Below are positions 37,409 to 47,398 of a stretch of 64,000 nucleotides of DNA, in pieces. The translations under genes were made by a program, and so were the position numbers. Under the pieces are notes generated by a model. The model saw only the letters and a program-made list of their open reading frames with translations. It was not told where the DNA came from and ran no database searches. How positions within the stretch are numbered: position 1 is the stretch's first letter; each line of letters begins with the position of its first letter. Source of the stretch: Microbacterium testaceum (GTDB lineage: Bacteria > Actinomycetota > Actinomycetes > Actinomycetales > Microbacteriaceae); assembly GCF_001476285.1 (NCBI RefSeq), contig NZ_LDRU01000001.1, forward strand, positions 62,001 to 126,000, written 5' to 3'.

Positions 37409-40128
37409 CAGTCGCGGCCCGTCAGCTGCCAGGCGTCTTCCGACCCCTCATCGTCGTCGGCCACCGGGACGCCCTCGAACTGGGCTTCGATCGGGTCGGA
37501 TCCGTAGCGATCGTCGGACACCGCGGGTTCGGGAGCCTCGTCGCCTCGCAGACGCGCGAGAACCGCGGGGAGCTGCTCGTTCGTCACGAGGACGTCGCGG
37601 GCCTTCGATCCTTCGGACGGCCCGACGATCTCGCGCGACTCGAGAAGGTCCATCAGTCGACCCGCTTTCGCGAATCCGACGCGGAGCTTTCGTTGGAGCA
37701 TCGACGTCGAGCCGAACTGGGTCGAGACGACGAGTTCGGCCGCCGCGAGCAGGAGTTCGAGGTCGTCGCCGATATCGGCGTCGATCTCCTTCTTCTCGGC
37801 CGCCGCCTGGACGTCGGAGCGATACTCGGGGCGAGCCTGCTGGGTGACGTGAGCGACGACCTTCTCGATCTCCTGCTCGCTGACCCACGCCCCCTGCACG
37901 CGCAGCGCCTTCGACGCCCCCATCGGCAGGAAGAGTCCGTCACCCTGACCGATGAGACGATCCGCGCCGGGCTGATCGAGGATGACGCGGGAGTCGGTGA
38001 CGCTGGTCACCGCGAACGCGAGTCGCGAGGGCACGTTGGCCTTGATGAGGCCCGTCACGACGTCGACGGAGGGACGCTGGGTCGCGAGGACGAGGTGGAT
38101 GCCGCTGGCTCGGGCGAGCTGGGTGATGCGGACGATCGAGTCCTCGACGTCGCGCGGCGCGACCATCATGAGGTCGGCGAGCTCGTCGACGACGACCAGC
38201 AGGTAGGGGTAGGGCTTGAGAACGCGCTCGCTCCCCGCGGGCAGCTGGATCTCGCCGGCGACGACCGCCTTGTTGAAGTCGTCGATGTGGCGGAATCCGA
38301 ACGACGCGAGGTCGTCGTACCGCATGTCCATCTCTTTCACGACCCACTGGAGAGCCTCGGCGGCCTTCTTGGGGTTCGTGATGATCGGGGTGATGAGGTG
38401 CGGAACACCGGCGTAGGAGGTGAGCTCAACGCGCTTCGGGTCGATGAGCACCATGCGCACGTCCGACGGCTTCGCCCGCATGAGCAGGCTCGTGATCATC
38501 GAGTTGACGAAGCTCGACTTTCCCGAGCCGGTGGAGCCCGCGACGAGAAGGTGGGGCATCTTCGCGAGGTTCGCGACGACGAAGCCACCACCGACGTCCT
38601 TGCCGACGCCGATCGTCATGGGGTGGGTCGACGAGGTCGCCGCATCGGAGCGCAGGATGTCGCCGAGCGTCACGATCTCGCGATCCGCGTTGGGGATCTC
38701 GACACCGATCGCGCTCTTGCCGGGGATCGGCGCGAGGATGCGCACCTCGTTGGAGGCGACCGCGTAGGCGATGTTGTTGGTCAGCGCCGTGATGCGTTCG
38801 ACCTTGACACCCGGACCGACCTCGATCTCGTACTGCGTCACGGTCGGACCACGCGAGAAGCCGGTCACCCGCGCGTCGACCTTGAACTGCTCCATGACGC
38901 TCTCGATCGCCTTCACGACGGCGTCGTTGGCAGCGGAACGGGCCTTGGGGGGCGTTCCGGTAGCAAGGGCGGTGACGGCAGGGAGTCGGTAGTTGGCCGA
39001 CGGTGGGGCACCGGCGTTGTCGCCCCCGAGTCCCGAGATGCCGGGCATGTCGTCGTCGGGGACGTCGTCGATGGGCGAATCGTCGTGGAGCCCACGACCG
39101 CTCGCCGCCTTCGCGAGAGCGGCGGCGTCGAAGACCTCGGTGAGCGCATCGGGAGCGGGAACCGGCGGCGACAGGGGGCGCACGGGTGCGGTGACCTGCT
39201 CGGGCGCGACGACGGGAGACTCGAAGCCCCCCTGCGGCGTTCCGGGGGTGAGCAGCTCGGTGAGGTCGTCGGACCCGAGCGAGCCGTCGACGTCTTCTTC
39301 GCGACCGGACTTGTTCCGACGCCACCAGGGCAGCGACTTCTCGACCGGCTCTTCGTCGACGTCGTCGCTCGCGGGCATGACCTTGGTCGTGGCGTCGGAC
39401 TCCTCGACGCGCTCGACCCCGAACATCCAGGCGTAAAGGTCGCCCAGGCGACGACCGATCCGGTTCGGCGGGGTCTTCGTGAGGATCAGGATGCTGAGGA
39501 TCGCGAGCAGCGACAGGGCGATGTACGCGCCGACGTCGGTCAGGAGGAGCGCGAGCGGCTCTCCCACGATCCATCCCGCGAGCCCGCCCGCGAGGCTGAG
39601 CACGGGCAGCCCCTCGTTCGGGGCCGGTCGCCCGCCCGCGACGTGGCAGAAGCCGGCGACGGTGATGATGAACAGAGCCCAGCCGATCCCGACGCGTCCG
39701 TTGTCGTGGACGGACGCGGGATGGCGGAATAGCCACCCGGCCAGAAGCAGGAGCAGCACGGGCAGGACGAACGCCACCCGACCGACCAGCGCCCCGAAGC
39801 TGTAGGCGCTGACGAGCGCGGCGATGTCGTTGCCGATGAAGAACCACTCGACCACCGCGCCCAGCGCGGCGAGCACCACCAGGAAGAACGGGAAACCATC
39901 GCGCCGTTGATCGCGCTCGAGGTTCTCGAGGCCGAAGGCGCGGAACATCCCTCCCACGCCGTGGGCGACCGCCATCCAGGCGCGCACGACGATGGACGGC
40001 TTCTCGGGCTCATCGACATAGCGTTTCGGCGCGGGCGCCGATCGCTTGGCCGCGGGCGCCGCGGCTTTGGATCGCGGCGTCCCCTTCGCGGGGGCGCGAC
40101 CGCCGGAGGGGGACGAGGTACGAGCCAT
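37408..40128 (-). CDS. ftsK: DNA translocase FtsK
   Basis: FtsK is a septal motor that pumps chromosome ends apart and activates dimer resolution. The 906-residue protein has an N-terminal membrane domain with four helices (about 55-200), an acidic Pro-rich linker (about 225-380), and the RecA-like motor with Walker [10 protein letters not shown] (Lys537) and Walker [16 protein letters not shown]-terminal winged-helix gamma domain ([23 protein letters not shown]) reads KOPS-type sequences. The ATG is six bases after TACCGT. Confidence 0.96.
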   Translation of the reverse strand: MARTSSPSGGRAPAKGTPRSKAAAPAAKRSAPAPKRYVDEPEKPSIVVRAWMAVAHGVGGMFRAFGLENLERDQRRDGFPFFLVVLAALGAVVEWFFIGNDIAALVSAYSFGALVGRVAFVLPVLLLLLAGWLFRHPASVHDNGRVGIGWALFIITVAGFCHVAGGRPAPNEGLPVLSLAGGLAGWIVGEPLALLLTDVGAYIALSLLAILSILILTKTPPNRIGRRLGDLYAWMFGVERVEESDATTKVMPASDDVDEEPVEKSLPWWRRNKSGREEDVDGSLGSDDLTELLTPGTPQGGFESPVVAPEQVTAPVRPLSPPVPAPDALTEVFDAAALAKAASGRGLHDDSPIDDVPDDDMPGISGLGGDNAGAPPSANYRLPAVTALATGTPPKARSAANDAVVKAIESVMEQFKVDARVTGFSRGPTVTQYEIEVGPGVKVERITALTNNIAYAVASNEVRILAPIPGKSAIGVEIPNADREIVTLGDILRSDAATSSTHPMTIGVGKDVGGGFVVANLAKMPHLLVAGSTGSGKSSFVNSMITSLLMRAKPSDVRMVLIDPKRVELTSYAGVPHLITPIITNPKKAAEALQWVVKEMDMRYDDLASFGFRHIDDFNKAVVAGEIQLPAGSERVLKPYPYLLVVVDELADLMMVAPRDVEDSIVRITQLARASGIHLVLATQRPSVDVVTGLIKANVPSRLAFAVTSVTDSRVILDQPGADRLIGQGDGLFLPMGASKALRVQGAWVSEQEIEKVVAHVTQQARPEYRSDVQAAAEKKEIDADIGDDLELLLAAAELVVSTQFGSTSMLQRKLRVGFAKAGRLMDLLESREIVGPSEGSKARDVLVTNEQLPAVLARLRGDEAPEPAVSDDRYGSDPIEAQFEGVPVADDDEGSEDAWQLTGRD

Positions 40129-40140
40129 GGTTCCACGGTA
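40129..40140 (-). promoter_or_regulatory. Leaderless promoter of ftsK-pgsA-cinA
   Basis: TACCGT (40140-40135), six bases GGAACC, then ATG. Confidence 0.55.
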
Positions 40141-40178
40141 GGCGGGACCACCGACATTCGGGCGTACCGACGCGGGCT

Positions 40179-40670
40179 TCAGCGCAGTCGCTTCACCATG
40201 ACGTCACGCCCGATTCCTTTGCGCACCACGGCGAATCCCTCGGACCGATACAGCGAGACGGCGTAGTTGTCGCGCTCGACGCTGAGGCTGATGCGGGCGT
40301 ACCCCTGCGCTCGCGCGTAGTCGACGAGCCGCTGGAGGAGAGCGCGTCCGACCCCGTGCGCGCGCCAGACCGGGCGCACGCCGATGATGAGCTCGGGCAC
40401 ACCGGTTCCGACCCAGCCGAAGCCGGGCTCGTCGCGCGGCAGCATGCGGTACCACGCGGCTCCGATGGGTTCGCCTCCCGGTGATTCGGCGACGAAACCG
40501 GCATCGCCGGGTCGTAGCCACCCCGCGATATACCGGCGATGCTCGGCGCTGCTCAGGATCTCGTGGCGCGGGCGCACCGCGCCGGCGCGCCAGGTCGCAG
40601 CCTCGACCGTCATGTCGGCGAGGAAGGCGCCATCGGACGGGAGCGCCGCGCGGATCGGGAGAGCGGGCAT
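40179..40670 (-). CDS. GNAT acetyltransferase (RimI-like)
   Basis: A 163-residue GCN5-type acetyltransferase with the acetyl-CoA loop [18 protein letters not shown] and the [21 protein letters not shown] motif. The substrate is unknown. I chose the ATG at 40670, six bases after a TATCAT -10 (40682-40677), over a start 41 residues upstream that would overlap the rnj terminator. Confidence 0.88.
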   Translation of the reverse strand: MPALPIRAALPSDGAFLADMTVEAATWRAGAVRPRHEILSSAEHRRYIAGWLRPGDAGFVAESPGGEPIGAAWYRMLPRDEPGFGWVGTGVPELIIGVRPVWRAHGVGRALLQRLVDYARAQGYARISLSVERDNYAVSLYRSEGFAVVRKGIGRDVMVKRLR

Positions 40671-40682
40671 GCCCGCATGATA
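40671..40682 (-). promoter_or_regulatory. Leaderless promoter of the RimI-like gene
   Basis: TATCAT (40682-40677), six bases, then ATG. Confidence 0.5.
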
Positions 40683-40694
40683 GCGGGGAACGAC

Positions 40695-40724
40695 GGAGCG
40701 CCACGGGCGAACCCGTGACGCTCC
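40695..40724 (-). terminator. Terminator of rnj
   Basis: GGAGCG-C-CACGGG (40695-40707) pairs with CCCGTG-A-CGCTCC (40712-40724), loop CGAA, shortly after the rnj stop. Confidence 0.7.
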
Positions 40725-40732
40725 GGAGGGGA

Positions 40733-42409
40733 TCAGGCCTCGATGACGAGCGGCACGATCATGGGGCGCCGACGCAACGACTGGTTCACCCAACGACCGA
40801 TGGTGCGCCGCACGACCTGCGACAGGGCGTGGTTGTCACGCACGCCCGACTGCGCGGCCTCGGTGAGGGCCGCCGCGATCTTGGGCTTGACGCTCTCGAA
40901 GACCGAGTCGTTCTCGGCGACGCCGCGCGCGTGGATGTCGGGCCCGGACACGATCTTGCCCGTCGCCGAGTCGACGACGACGATCACCGAGATGAAGCCC
41001 TCTTCACCGAGGATGCGACGGTCCTTGAGGTCGGCATCCGTGATGGCACCCACCGACGACCCATCCACGTAGACGAAACCGATGTCGAGCTGTCCGACGA
41101 CCGTCGCGACGCCGTCGCGCAGGTCGACGACCGTCCCGTTCTCGCCGAGGATCGTGTTCTGCTCGGGGATCCCGGTCTCCTGGGCCAGCTTCGCGTTGGC
41201 CATCAGGTGCCGGTACTCGCCGTGCACGGGCAGCACGTTCTTGGGCTGGAGGATGTTGTAGCAGTACAGCAGCTCACCCGCGGCGGCGTGCCCCGACACG
41301 TGCACCTTGGCGTTGCCCTTGTGCACCACGGTCGCACCCAGCTTGGTGAGGCCGTCGATCACGCGGTAGATCGCGTTCTCGTTTCCGGGGATCTGACTGG
41401 ATGCCAGGATGATCGTGTCGCCCTCGCCCGGTTCGATCGCGTGGTCGAGGTTGGCCATGCGGCTGAGCACCGCCATCGGCTCGCCCTGCGAACCGGTCGA
41501 CATGTAGACGATCCTGTCGTCGGGAAGGTCGCGGGCCTTCTTGTAGTCGATGAGCACGCCGTCGGGGACGTTCAGGTACCCCAGATCGGCCGCGATCCCC
41601 ATGTTGCGCACCATGCTGCGCCCGAGGAGCGCCACACGACGCCCGTTGGCGTGTGCGGCATCGAGCACCTGCTGCACGCGGTGCACGTGGCTCGAGAAGC
41701 TCGCCACGACGACGCGCCGGGGAGCCTTGGCGATGACCTGGTCGAGCACCGGGCCGATGCCACGCTCGGTGGGAGTGAACCCGGGTACGTCGGCATTGGT
41801 GGAGTCGACCAGGAAGAGGTCGACTCCTTCCTCACCCAGGCGGGCGAAGGCGCGCAGGTCGGTGATACGGCCGTCGAGCGGCAGCTGGTCCATCTTGAAG
41901 TCGCCGGTGGCCAGCACGAGGCCCGCGGGCGTGCGGATGGCGACGGCCAAGGCATCCGGGATCGAGTGGTTCACCGCGATGAACTCGAGGTCGAAGGGAC
42001 CCACCTGTTCGCGCTGGCCCTCCTCGACCGTCAGCGTGAACGGGCGGATGCGGTGCTCCTTGAGCTTCGCCTCGATCAGAGCGAGCGTGAGTCCCGAGCC
42101 GATGAGGGGGATGTCGGCCTTCAGCTTCAACAGGTACGGGACCGCGCCGATGTGGTCTTCGTGGCCGTGCGTGAGCACGACGCCGACGATGTCGTCCAGT
42201 CGGTGCTTGATGGGCTCGAAATCCGGCAGGATCAGGTCGACGCCGGGCTGGTGCTCCTCGGGGAACAGCACGCCGCAGTCGACGACGAGGAGTTTGCCCT
42301 CGTATTCGAACACCGTCATGTTTCGTCCGACCTCGCCGAGGCCGCCGAGGGGGAAGACGCGGAGTGTGCCGGGCGCGAGCGCCGGCGGGTCGTAAACGGT
42401 CGTGGGCAT
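40733..42409 (-). CDS. rnj: Ribonuclease J
   Basis: RNase J combines endonuclease and 5'-to-3' exonuclease activity in mRNA decay and rRNA maturation. The 558-residue protein has the metallo-beta-lactamase motif HGHEDH at 81-86, further zinc ligands (NHSIPDA, TGDFK), the beta-CASP region (STGSQGEP, VSGHAAAGEL) and a C-terminal domain. The ATG at 42409 follows GAGGAGG. A hairpin with GGATGCC/GGCATCC arms lies just upstream of that ribosome site. Confidence 0.95.
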   Translation of the reverse strand: MPTTVYDPPALAPGTLRVFPLGGLGEVGRNMTVFEYEGKLLVVDCGVLFPEEHQPGVDLILPDFEPIKHRLDDIVGVVLTHGHEDHIGAVPYLLKLKADIPLIGSGLTLALIEAKLKEHRIRPFTLTVEEGQREQVGPFDLEFIAVNHSIPDALAVAIRTPAGLVLATGDFKMDQLPLDGRITDLRAFARLGEEGVDLFLVDSTNADVPGFTPTERGIGPVLDQVIAKAPRRVVVASFSSHVHRVQQVLDAAHANGRRVALLGRSMVRNMGIAADLGYLNVPDGVLIDYKKARDLPDDRIVYMSTGSQGEPMAVLSRMANLDHAIEPGEGDTIILASSQIPGNENAIYRVIDGLTKLGATVVHKGNAKVHVSGHAAAGELLYCYNILQPKNVLPVHGEYRHLMANAKLAQETGIPEQNTILGENGTVVDLRDGVATVVGQLDIGFVYVDGSSVGAITDADLKDRRILGEEGFISVIVVVDSATGKIVSGPDIHARGVAENDSVFESVKPKIAAALTEAAQSGVRDNHALSQVVRRTIGRWVNQSLRRRPMIVPLVIEA

Positions 42410-42421
42410 ATGTGCCTCCTC

Positions 42422-42474
42422 GGATGCCACCGCGTGGCATCCCTCTTCTTTTCGGATGCCGGCCGGCGGCATCC
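42422..42474 (-). promoter_or_regulatory. Two consecutive GGATGCC/GGCATCC hairpins between dapA and rnj
   Basis: Hairpin one has arms 42422-42430 and 42434-42442 (GGATGCCAC/GTGGCATCC). Hairpin two has arms 42454-42460 and 42468-42474. On the message hairpin one abuts the rnj SD sequence. They may end dapA transcription, be RNA processing sites, or slow rnj translation. Confidence 0.6.
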
Positions 42475-42516
42475 TTCTTGTCACGTCCCCAGCCGCGGAT
42501 CGGCGGACGCCGATGT

Positions 42517-43494
42517 CTATCGCGTCGTGCCGTGCACCTTCGGCAGGGCACCGCCGGCGGCCGCGTTGCGGTCGGGGCGGAAGTTGGAGAAGTCGGCGCC
42601 GGCCACGTTCTTCACGAGCGCCAGCTCGTCTTCGATGACCGCGGCCTCCCACTCTTCCGGCCCGACGAGGGGTAGGCGGACGCGGGGGCTGCCGATCCGA
42701 CCGAGACCGTGCAGGATGTACTTCGCCGCGACCGTTCCGGGCACGTGCGTCATGACGGCGCGGACGAGCGGTTCGAGGCTCTGATGGGCGGCGGTGGCGG
42801 ATGCCAGATCGCCGGCGTTCACCGCATCCACGATCGTCCGGTAGGGCGTCGCGGTGATGTTCGCCGTCACGCCGATGAGGCCGCTCGCCCCGATCGCGAG
42901 GTGCGGGAGGACGTTGGCATCGTCACCCGAGAAGTACATGAGGTCGGTCTGATTAAGCACACGGCTGACCTCGCTGAAGTCGCCCTTGGCGTCTTTGATG
43001 GCGAGGATGTTCGGGTGCTTCGCGAGGCGGAGGATCGTCTCGTACTTGATGGGCACACCCGTGCGGCCGGGGATGTCGTAGAGGATGACCGGCAGGTCGG
43101 TCGCGTCGGCGACGAGGCGGAAGTGCGTCAGGATTCCGGCCTGCGTGGGCTTGTTGTAGTACGGCGTGACGATCATGATCCCGTCGGCGCCGGCCTTCTC
43201 GCTGGCCTTGTAGAGCTCGATCGCGTGCGCGGTCTCGTTCGAGCCGCCGCCCGTGATGATCTTCGCGCGACCGGCCGACACGCTCTTGCCGACCTCCACC
43301 AGACGCAGCTTCTCGGGGTCGGTGAGCGTCGAGGTCTCCCCCGTGGTGCCGGTGACGACGATGCCGTCGGCTCCCGCGCTGATCACGTCGTCGATGTGCT
43401 TCTCGGTGGCGGGCCAATCGACTTCGCCGTCGGCGGTCATCGGGGTGATGAGCGCGACGAGCACCTGACCGAAGGGATTGCCGGAGTGCGTCAT
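42517..43494 (-). CDS. dapA: 4-hydroxy-tetrahydrodipicolinate synthase
   Basis: DapA condenses pyruvate with aspartate semialdehyde, the first committed step to diaminopimelate. The 325-residue TIM barrel has GTTGETSTL, the catalytic Tyr in YYNKP, and the Schiff-base Lys167 in AIKDAKGD. I chose the ATG at 43494, six bases after TACCCT, over an ATG 17 codons upstream that would put that -10 inside the gene. rnj follows downstream, a conserved actinobacterial pairing. Confidence 0.96.
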   Translation of the reverse strand: MTHSGNPFGQVLVALITPMTADGEVDWPATEKHIDDVISAGADGIVVTGTTGETSTLTDPEKLRLVEVGKSVSAGRAKIITGGGSNETAHAIELYKASEKAGADGIMIVTPYYNKPTQAGILTHFRLVADATDLPVILYDIPGRTGVPIKYETILRLAKHPNILAIKDAKGDFSEVSRVLNQTDLMYFSGDDANVLPHLAIGASGLIGVTANITATPYRTIVDAVNAGDLASATAAHQSLEPLVRAVMTHVPGTVAAKYILHGLGRIGSPRVRLPLVGPEEWEAAVIEDELALVKNVAGADFSNFRPDRNAAAGGALPKVHGTTR

Positions 43495-43506
43495 GCTCCC
43501 AGGGTA
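43495..43506 (-). promoter_or_regulatory. Leaderless promoter of dapA
   Basis: TACCCT (43506-43501), six bases, then ATG. It decides the start. Confidence 0.55.
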
Positions 43507-43565
43507 TCGGTTCGACGGGGTCCGCCTCGTGGCACCGGTGAACAATGTGTGACGGCCCCGGAGCC

Positions 43566-43577
43566 TAGGGTGGCGGG
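43566..43577 (+). promoter_or_regulatory. Leaderless promoter of the NUDIX gene
   Basis: TAGGGT (43566-43571), six bases, then ATG. It is divergent from the dapA promoter about 60 bases away. Confidence 0.55.
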
Positions 43578-44114
43578 ATGAGCTGGACCACCCGCGCGAC
43601 GCGCACCGTCTACGAGAACCCCTGGATCCACGTGCGCGAAGACCAGGTCACCGGCCCGCACGGCGACGGCATCTACGGCGTGGTCCGGATGCAGCACCCC
43701 GCCGTCTTCGTCATCGCGCTCGACGACGAGGATCGGATCTGCCTGGTCGAGCTCGAGCGCTACACGACGGGCCGTTCGATCGAGGTGCCGGCGGGAGGGT
43801 CCGACGGAGAGGATCCGCTCGTCGCCGCTCAGCGTGAACTGCTCGAAGAGACCGGGGTCACGGCATCCGACTGGCAGTATCTGGGGCGGATGAACGCGCT
43901 CAACGGCATCGCGGACGCGCTCGAGCACGTCTACCTCGCGCGGGGGCTCTCGATGACGGATGCCGCTGCCTCGCAGCACGAGGAAGGCATCGACGCGGTG
44001 CGATGGGTTCCTTTCGCGGAGGCGCTGACGCTCGTCGCCGACGGCGAGATCACGGACGGCGAGACGATCGCGGCGCTCGCTTTCGCCGGCATTCGGCTGG
44101 GGCGCTTCCGCTGA
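43578..44114 (+). CDS. NUDIX hydrolase (ADP-ribose pyrophosphatase-like)
   Basis: A 178-residue hydrolase of nucleoside diphosphate derivatives. The Nudix box reads AGGSDGEDPLVAAQRELLEETGV, with the E-x7-REL-x-EE-TGV core intact and Ala in place of the first Gly. The upstream beta strands (VFVIALDDEDRICLVELERY) resemble ADP-ribose pyrophosphatases. The substrate is not certain. Its stop pairs with the stop of the facing gene. Confidence 0.9.
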   Translation: MSWTTRATRTVYENPWIHVREDQVTGPHGDGIYGVVRMQHPAVFVIALDDEDRICLVELERYTTGRSIEVPAGGSDGEDPLVAAQRELLEETGVTASDWQYLGRMNALNGIADALEHVYLARGLSMTDAAASQHEEGIDAVRWVPFAEALTLVADGEITDGETIAALAFAGIRLGRFR

Positions 44115-44128
44115 CGTGCAGTCAGCGG
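44108..44128. terminator. Palindrome holding the stops of two convergent genes
   Basis: CCGCTGAC (44108-44115) and GTCAGCGG (44121-44128) flank GTGCA. The TGA of the NUDIX gene lies in the left arm and the stop of the dehydrogenase gene in the right arm. Only seven bases separate the two coding regions. Confidence 0.65.
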
Positions 44129-44874
44129 CCGCGGGCCGCCGCGCGCACGACCACCGAATCGGGCAGCAGTCGTGACGCCGCGACGATGACCTTGTAGCGC
44201 CAGGAGGGAATCGACACCGCGCGACCGCGGGCCACGTCTCGCAACCCCTCGCGCACGACCGTCTGAGCATCGAGCCAGAGGCCGGGGGCGACCCCTTCTT
44301 GTCCCGGCGGCAGGCCGAGTCGCTCGTGGAAGTTCGTGTGGACGAAGCCCGGGCACACGGCGGTGACCGTGACGCCCCGCGGCCGGTACACGACGTTCGC
44401 CCACCGGCTGAACGAGATGAGCCATCCCTTCACCGCGCCGTAGGTTCCGCGCGGTACGAAGCCGGCGACCGACGCGACGTTGACGATGCGCCCCCTCCCC
44501 CGCGCCAGCATGGGGCCGAGAGCCGCGTGCGTGAGACGCAACGCAGCCTCGACGTGAAGGCGTAGATGCCGCACCTCGTCGTCGACGGGGTTCTTCTCGA
44601 AAGCGAGGTCGAGGCCGAAACCCGCGTTGTTGACGAGCACGTCGACGCCGTCGGCCAGGCGGTCCTCGACCGCGGCGAGCGCGTCGGCGTCGAGGAGGTC
44701 GGCGACGAGAACCTCGACGCGGACGTCGAGACGGCCGCTGATCTCGGCCGCGATCTCCTCCAGAGCGGTCCGGTCGCGCGCCACGAGAACCAGGTCCGCT
44801 CCGCGCCCCGCGAGCTGGCGGGCGAACTCCGCCCCGAGTCCGGAGCTAGCTCCCGTGATGAGGGCGGTGGGCAT
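44122..44874 (-). CDS. Short-chain dehydrogenase/reductase
   Basis: A 250-residue NAD(P)-dependent oxidoreductase with the cofactor motif TGASSGLGAEFARQL, NNAGFG, and the catalytic Ser-Tyr-Lys in VASVAGFVPRGTYGAVKGW. The ATG at 44874 is one base after the folA stop, so it is co-transcribed with thyA-folA. The physiological substrate is unknown. Confidence 0.92.
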   Translation of the reverse strand: MPTALITGASSGLGAEFARQLAGRGADLVLVARDRTALEEIAAEISGRLDVRVEVLVADLLDADALAAVEDRLADGVDVLVNNAGFGLDLAFEKNPVDDEVRHLRLHVEAALRLTHAALGPMLARGRGRIVNVASVAGFVPRGTYGAVKGWLISFSRWANVVYRPRGVTVTAVCPGFVHTNFHERLGLPPGQEGVAPGLWLDAQTVVREGLRDVARGRAVSIPSWRYKVIVAASRLLPDSVVVRAAARGR

Positions 44875-44875
44875 G

Positions 44876-45376
44876 TCAGGCCTCCGGTCGACGATACGTC
44901 TCGAAGCGATAGCGGATGCCGCCCTGCGAGAGGTGCCACCCGTCTTCGGGGTCCGCGGCGGCGCGACGCCAGCCCTCGATCGACGGTGCGAAGGTGTCAC
45001 CGTCGACGGAGACGTCGAGACGGGTCACCTCGACGACGTCGGCGCGATCGATGGCCTCGGCGTAGAGTCGCCCGCCGCCGATCACCCAGACCTCGTCGCT
45101 CCCGGCGAGGGCGAGTGCCTCGTCGAGGGAGGACGCTTTCTCAGCCCCTTCGGCGCCCCAGGTGTCGGATCGCGTCACGACGATGTTGCGTCGTCCGGGC
45201 AGGGGGCGGAAGCGCGGTGGGAGCGACTCCCAGGTGCGGCGTCCCATGATGACGTCGGACGACCCGGTCACGGCGCGGAAGTGCGCGAGGTCTTCGGGGA
45301 CGTGCCAGGGCATTCCGCCGTCGGCACCGATGACCCCGCCGTGGGCCTCGGCCCAGACGAGCCCGACGGAGGTCAT
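44876..45376 (-). CDS. folA: Dihydrofolate reductase
   Basis: FolA regenerates tetrahydrofolate with NADPH. The 166-residue protein has [33 protein letters not shown], and the NADPH loop [12 protein letters not shown]. The ATG overlaps the thyA stop (ATGA). Coupling to thyA makes sense because thymidylate synthase oxidises the folate cofactor. Confidence 0.96.
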   Translation of the reverse strand: MTSVGLVWAEAHGGVIGADGGMPWHVPEDLAHFRAVTGSSDVIMGRRTWESLPPRFRPLPGRRNIVVTRSDTWGAEGAEKASSLDEALALAGSDEVWVIGGGRLYAEAIDRADVVEVTRLDVSVDGDTFAPSIEGWRRAAADPEDGWHLSQGGIRYRFETYRRPEA

Positions 45377-46182
45377 ACCGCGACGGCCCCGCGGATGGCC
45401 GGGTGGTGCTGGTAGTCGTCGACGACGATGTCGTCGTAGGTGTAGTCGAAAATCGACTCGGGGGTCCGGGCGAAGTGCAGCGTCGGATACGGGTACGGCT
45501 CGCGCGTGAGCTGCTCTCGGACCTGCTCCCGATGGTTGTCGTACACGTGGCAATCGCCGCCGGTCCAGACGAACTCCCCGGGCTCGAGACCGGTCTGCTG
45601 CGCGACCATCAGCGTCAGGAGTGCGTAGGAGGCGATGTTGAAGGGGACGCCGAGGAACATGTCGGCGCTGCGCTGATAGAGCTGGCACGACAGCTTGCCG
45701 TCGGCGACGTAGAACTGGAAGAGCGCGTGGCACGGGGCGAGCGCCATCTCGGGGATGTCGGCGGGGTTCCACGCCGAGACGATCAGGCGCCGCGAGTCGG
45801 GGTCGCGGCGGATCTGCTCGATCACCTGAGCGATCTGGTCGATCGTCCCGCCGTCGGCGGTCGGCCAGGAACGCCACTGCACCCCGTAGACCGGTCCGAG
45901 CTCCCCATCGGCGTCCGCCCACTCGTCCCAGATGGTGACGCCGTTGTCTTTGAGCCACCCGACGTTGGATTCTCCGCGCAGGAACCACAGCAGCTCGTAC
46001 ACGATCGACTTGAGATGGACGCGCTTGGTCGTGATGAGCGGGAACCCCTCGGCCAGGTCGAAGCGGATCTGTCGGCCGAAGACGCTCGTGGTGCCGGTGC
46101 CGGTGCGATCCGACTTGTGCGTGCCCGTCTCGAGCACGTCGCGCAGCAGGTCTTCGTACGGGGTGGGGATGTCGGCGGTCAC
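45373..46182 (-). CDS. thyA: Thymidylate synthase
   Basis: ThyA methylates dUMP to dTMP with methylene-tetrahydrofolate. The 269-residue protein has the catalytic Cys151 in [11 protein letters not shown], the phosphate-binding [19 protein letters not shown] and [12 protein letters not shown] chose the GTG at 46182, which gives normal length. TATCGT lies seven bases before it, and the frame continues upstream without conservation. Confidence 0.96.
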   Translation of the reverse strand: MTADIPTPYEDLLRDVLETGTHKSDRTGTGTTSVFGRQIRFDLAEGFPLITTKRVHLKSIVYELLWFLRGESNVGWLKDNGVTIWDEWADADGELGPVYGVQWRSWPTADGGTIDQIAQVIEQIRRDPDSRRLIVSAWNPADIPEMALAPCHALFQFYVADGKLSCQLYQRSADMFLGVPFNIASYALLTLMVAQQTGLEPGEFVWTGGDCHVYDNHREQVREQLTREPYPYPTLHFARTPESIFDYTYDDIVVDDYQHHPAIRGAVAV

Positions 46183-46337
46183 GGCCCTCACGATACCCGC
46201 GATGCGTGCCCGACCGGCGTCGACGGGGCGGTCGCGTGGGCGGTTCGCGGCCCGCCTCGGGTGGGGAGGAAAAGCCGCGGCGTCACGTTCCGACTCATCG
46301 GCCCCGACGTCGGATACGGCGGCTAGCGTTGTCGATC

Positions 46338-46775
46338 GTGGACCTCGCTCTCGCACTCGTGATCGTCGCCGCTCTGCTCGCGGCCACCGTCGTGCTGGGC
46401 GTTGTGTGGCGTCGTGGGCAGGGGCGTGCGCGCTCGGTCGACTCGGGCGAAACGATCGACCCTCGCGTGCTCGAGGGTGGCCCCCTCGGTGAGGCGGCCA
46501 CCCTGGTGCAGTTCAGCACCGAGATGTGCACCCGCTGCCCCGGTGTGCACCGCATGCTCTCCGCTGTGGCGGACGATCGGTCGGGAGTGCGCCACATCGA
46601 CGTCGATCTGACCCACCGCCCGGATCTCGCGAAGCGGTTCCGCGTCCTGCAGACACCGACGACCCTCCTCGTCGACGCGTCGGGGCAGACCGTCCGTCGT
46701 TTCGGGGGTCCGCCGGCACGCGCCGACGTCGAACGCGAACTCGACCTCCTCACGAAGGAAAACGCCCATGGCTGA
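46338..46775 (+). CDS. Membrane-anchored thioredoxin-like protein
   Basis: A 145-residue protein with one N-terminal membrane helix (about 2-24) and a thioredoxin fold carrying the active-site Cys-Thr-Arg-Cys in [16 protein letters not shown] and the cis-proline region [12 protein letters not shown]. It should catalyse thiol-disulfide exchange at the membrane. The topology is not certain. The start is GTG at 46338, with TAGCGT eight bases before it. Its stop overlaps the next start by eight bases, tying it to the DUF4395 protein. Confidence 0.86.
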   Translation: MDLALALVIVAALLAATVVLGVVWRRGQGRARSVDSGETIDPRVLEGGPLGEAATLVQFSTEMCTRCPGVHRMLSAVADDRSGVRHIDVDLTHRPDLAKRFRVLQTPTTLLVDASGQTVRRFGGPPARADVERELDLLTKENAHG

Positions 46776-47265
46776 ACCCGCCCGCATCGATGCCCGCGGA
46801 CCGCGCTTCGCGGCATCCATCACCGCCGTGCTCCTCCTCGTCGGTACGCTACTGAGTCTGCTCGGCGTCTCGACGTGGCGCGAGTCGACCCTGGTCCGCG
46901 CCACCGATCCGGGCTTCCTCCTGATCCTCGTCGTCGCGCTCCTCTTCGTCTGGGGCGTGGTCTCCCCGCGGACCGCCCCCTGGGGCGTCCTTTACCGCAA
47001 GGTCGTGCAGCCGCGCCTCGCGCCGCCCACCGAGTTCGAAGACCCTCGACCGCCGCGCTTCGCGCAGGGGGTCGGCCTCTTCGTCACGGCGGTCGGACTG
47101 ATCCTCCACCTCGCGGGCGTGCCGTGGGCGCTCCCGATCGCCGCCGCCATGGCTTTCGTCGCCGCCTTCCTCAACGCCGTCTTCGGACTGTGCCTCGGAT
47201 GCCAGCTCTACCTCGTGCTGCAGAGGGCGGGGCTCGTGGGGCGTCGGGGTCCGGCATCCGCGTGA
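46768..47265 (+). CDS. DUF4395 membrane protein
   Basis: A 165-residue protein with four membrane helices (about 17-35, 45-63, 100-120, 125-150) and the DUF4395 pattern, ending in GLCLGCQLYLVL. The Cys-Leu-Gly-Cys pair may trade electrons with the overlapping thioredoxin-like protein, which would make a small redox relay. That link is inferred from the overlap. Confidence 0.88.
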   Translation: MAEPARIDARGPRFAASITAVLLLVGTLLSLLGVSTWRESTLVRATDPGFLLILVVALLFVWGVVSPRTAPWGVLYRKVVQPRLAPPTEFEDPRPPRFAQGVGLFVTAVGLILHLAGVPWALPIAAAMAFVAAFLNAVFGLCLGCQLYLVLQRAGLVGRRGPASA

Positions 47266-47398
47266 TCGGTTCGCTAGGGATGGGCTGTCAAGACCTGAAC
47301 GGTGTCGGTCGCCCTCGTTAGGCTGGCCGCGTCGCGGTCACCCGGACCGCGGGCATCATGTCGCGGTCGCGAACCGCGCAGACACCACGGAGGTTCCC

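Noticed and set aside
37693..39732. A 679-residue frame opposite ftsK
   Set aside because: Antisense shadow of the ftsK gene.
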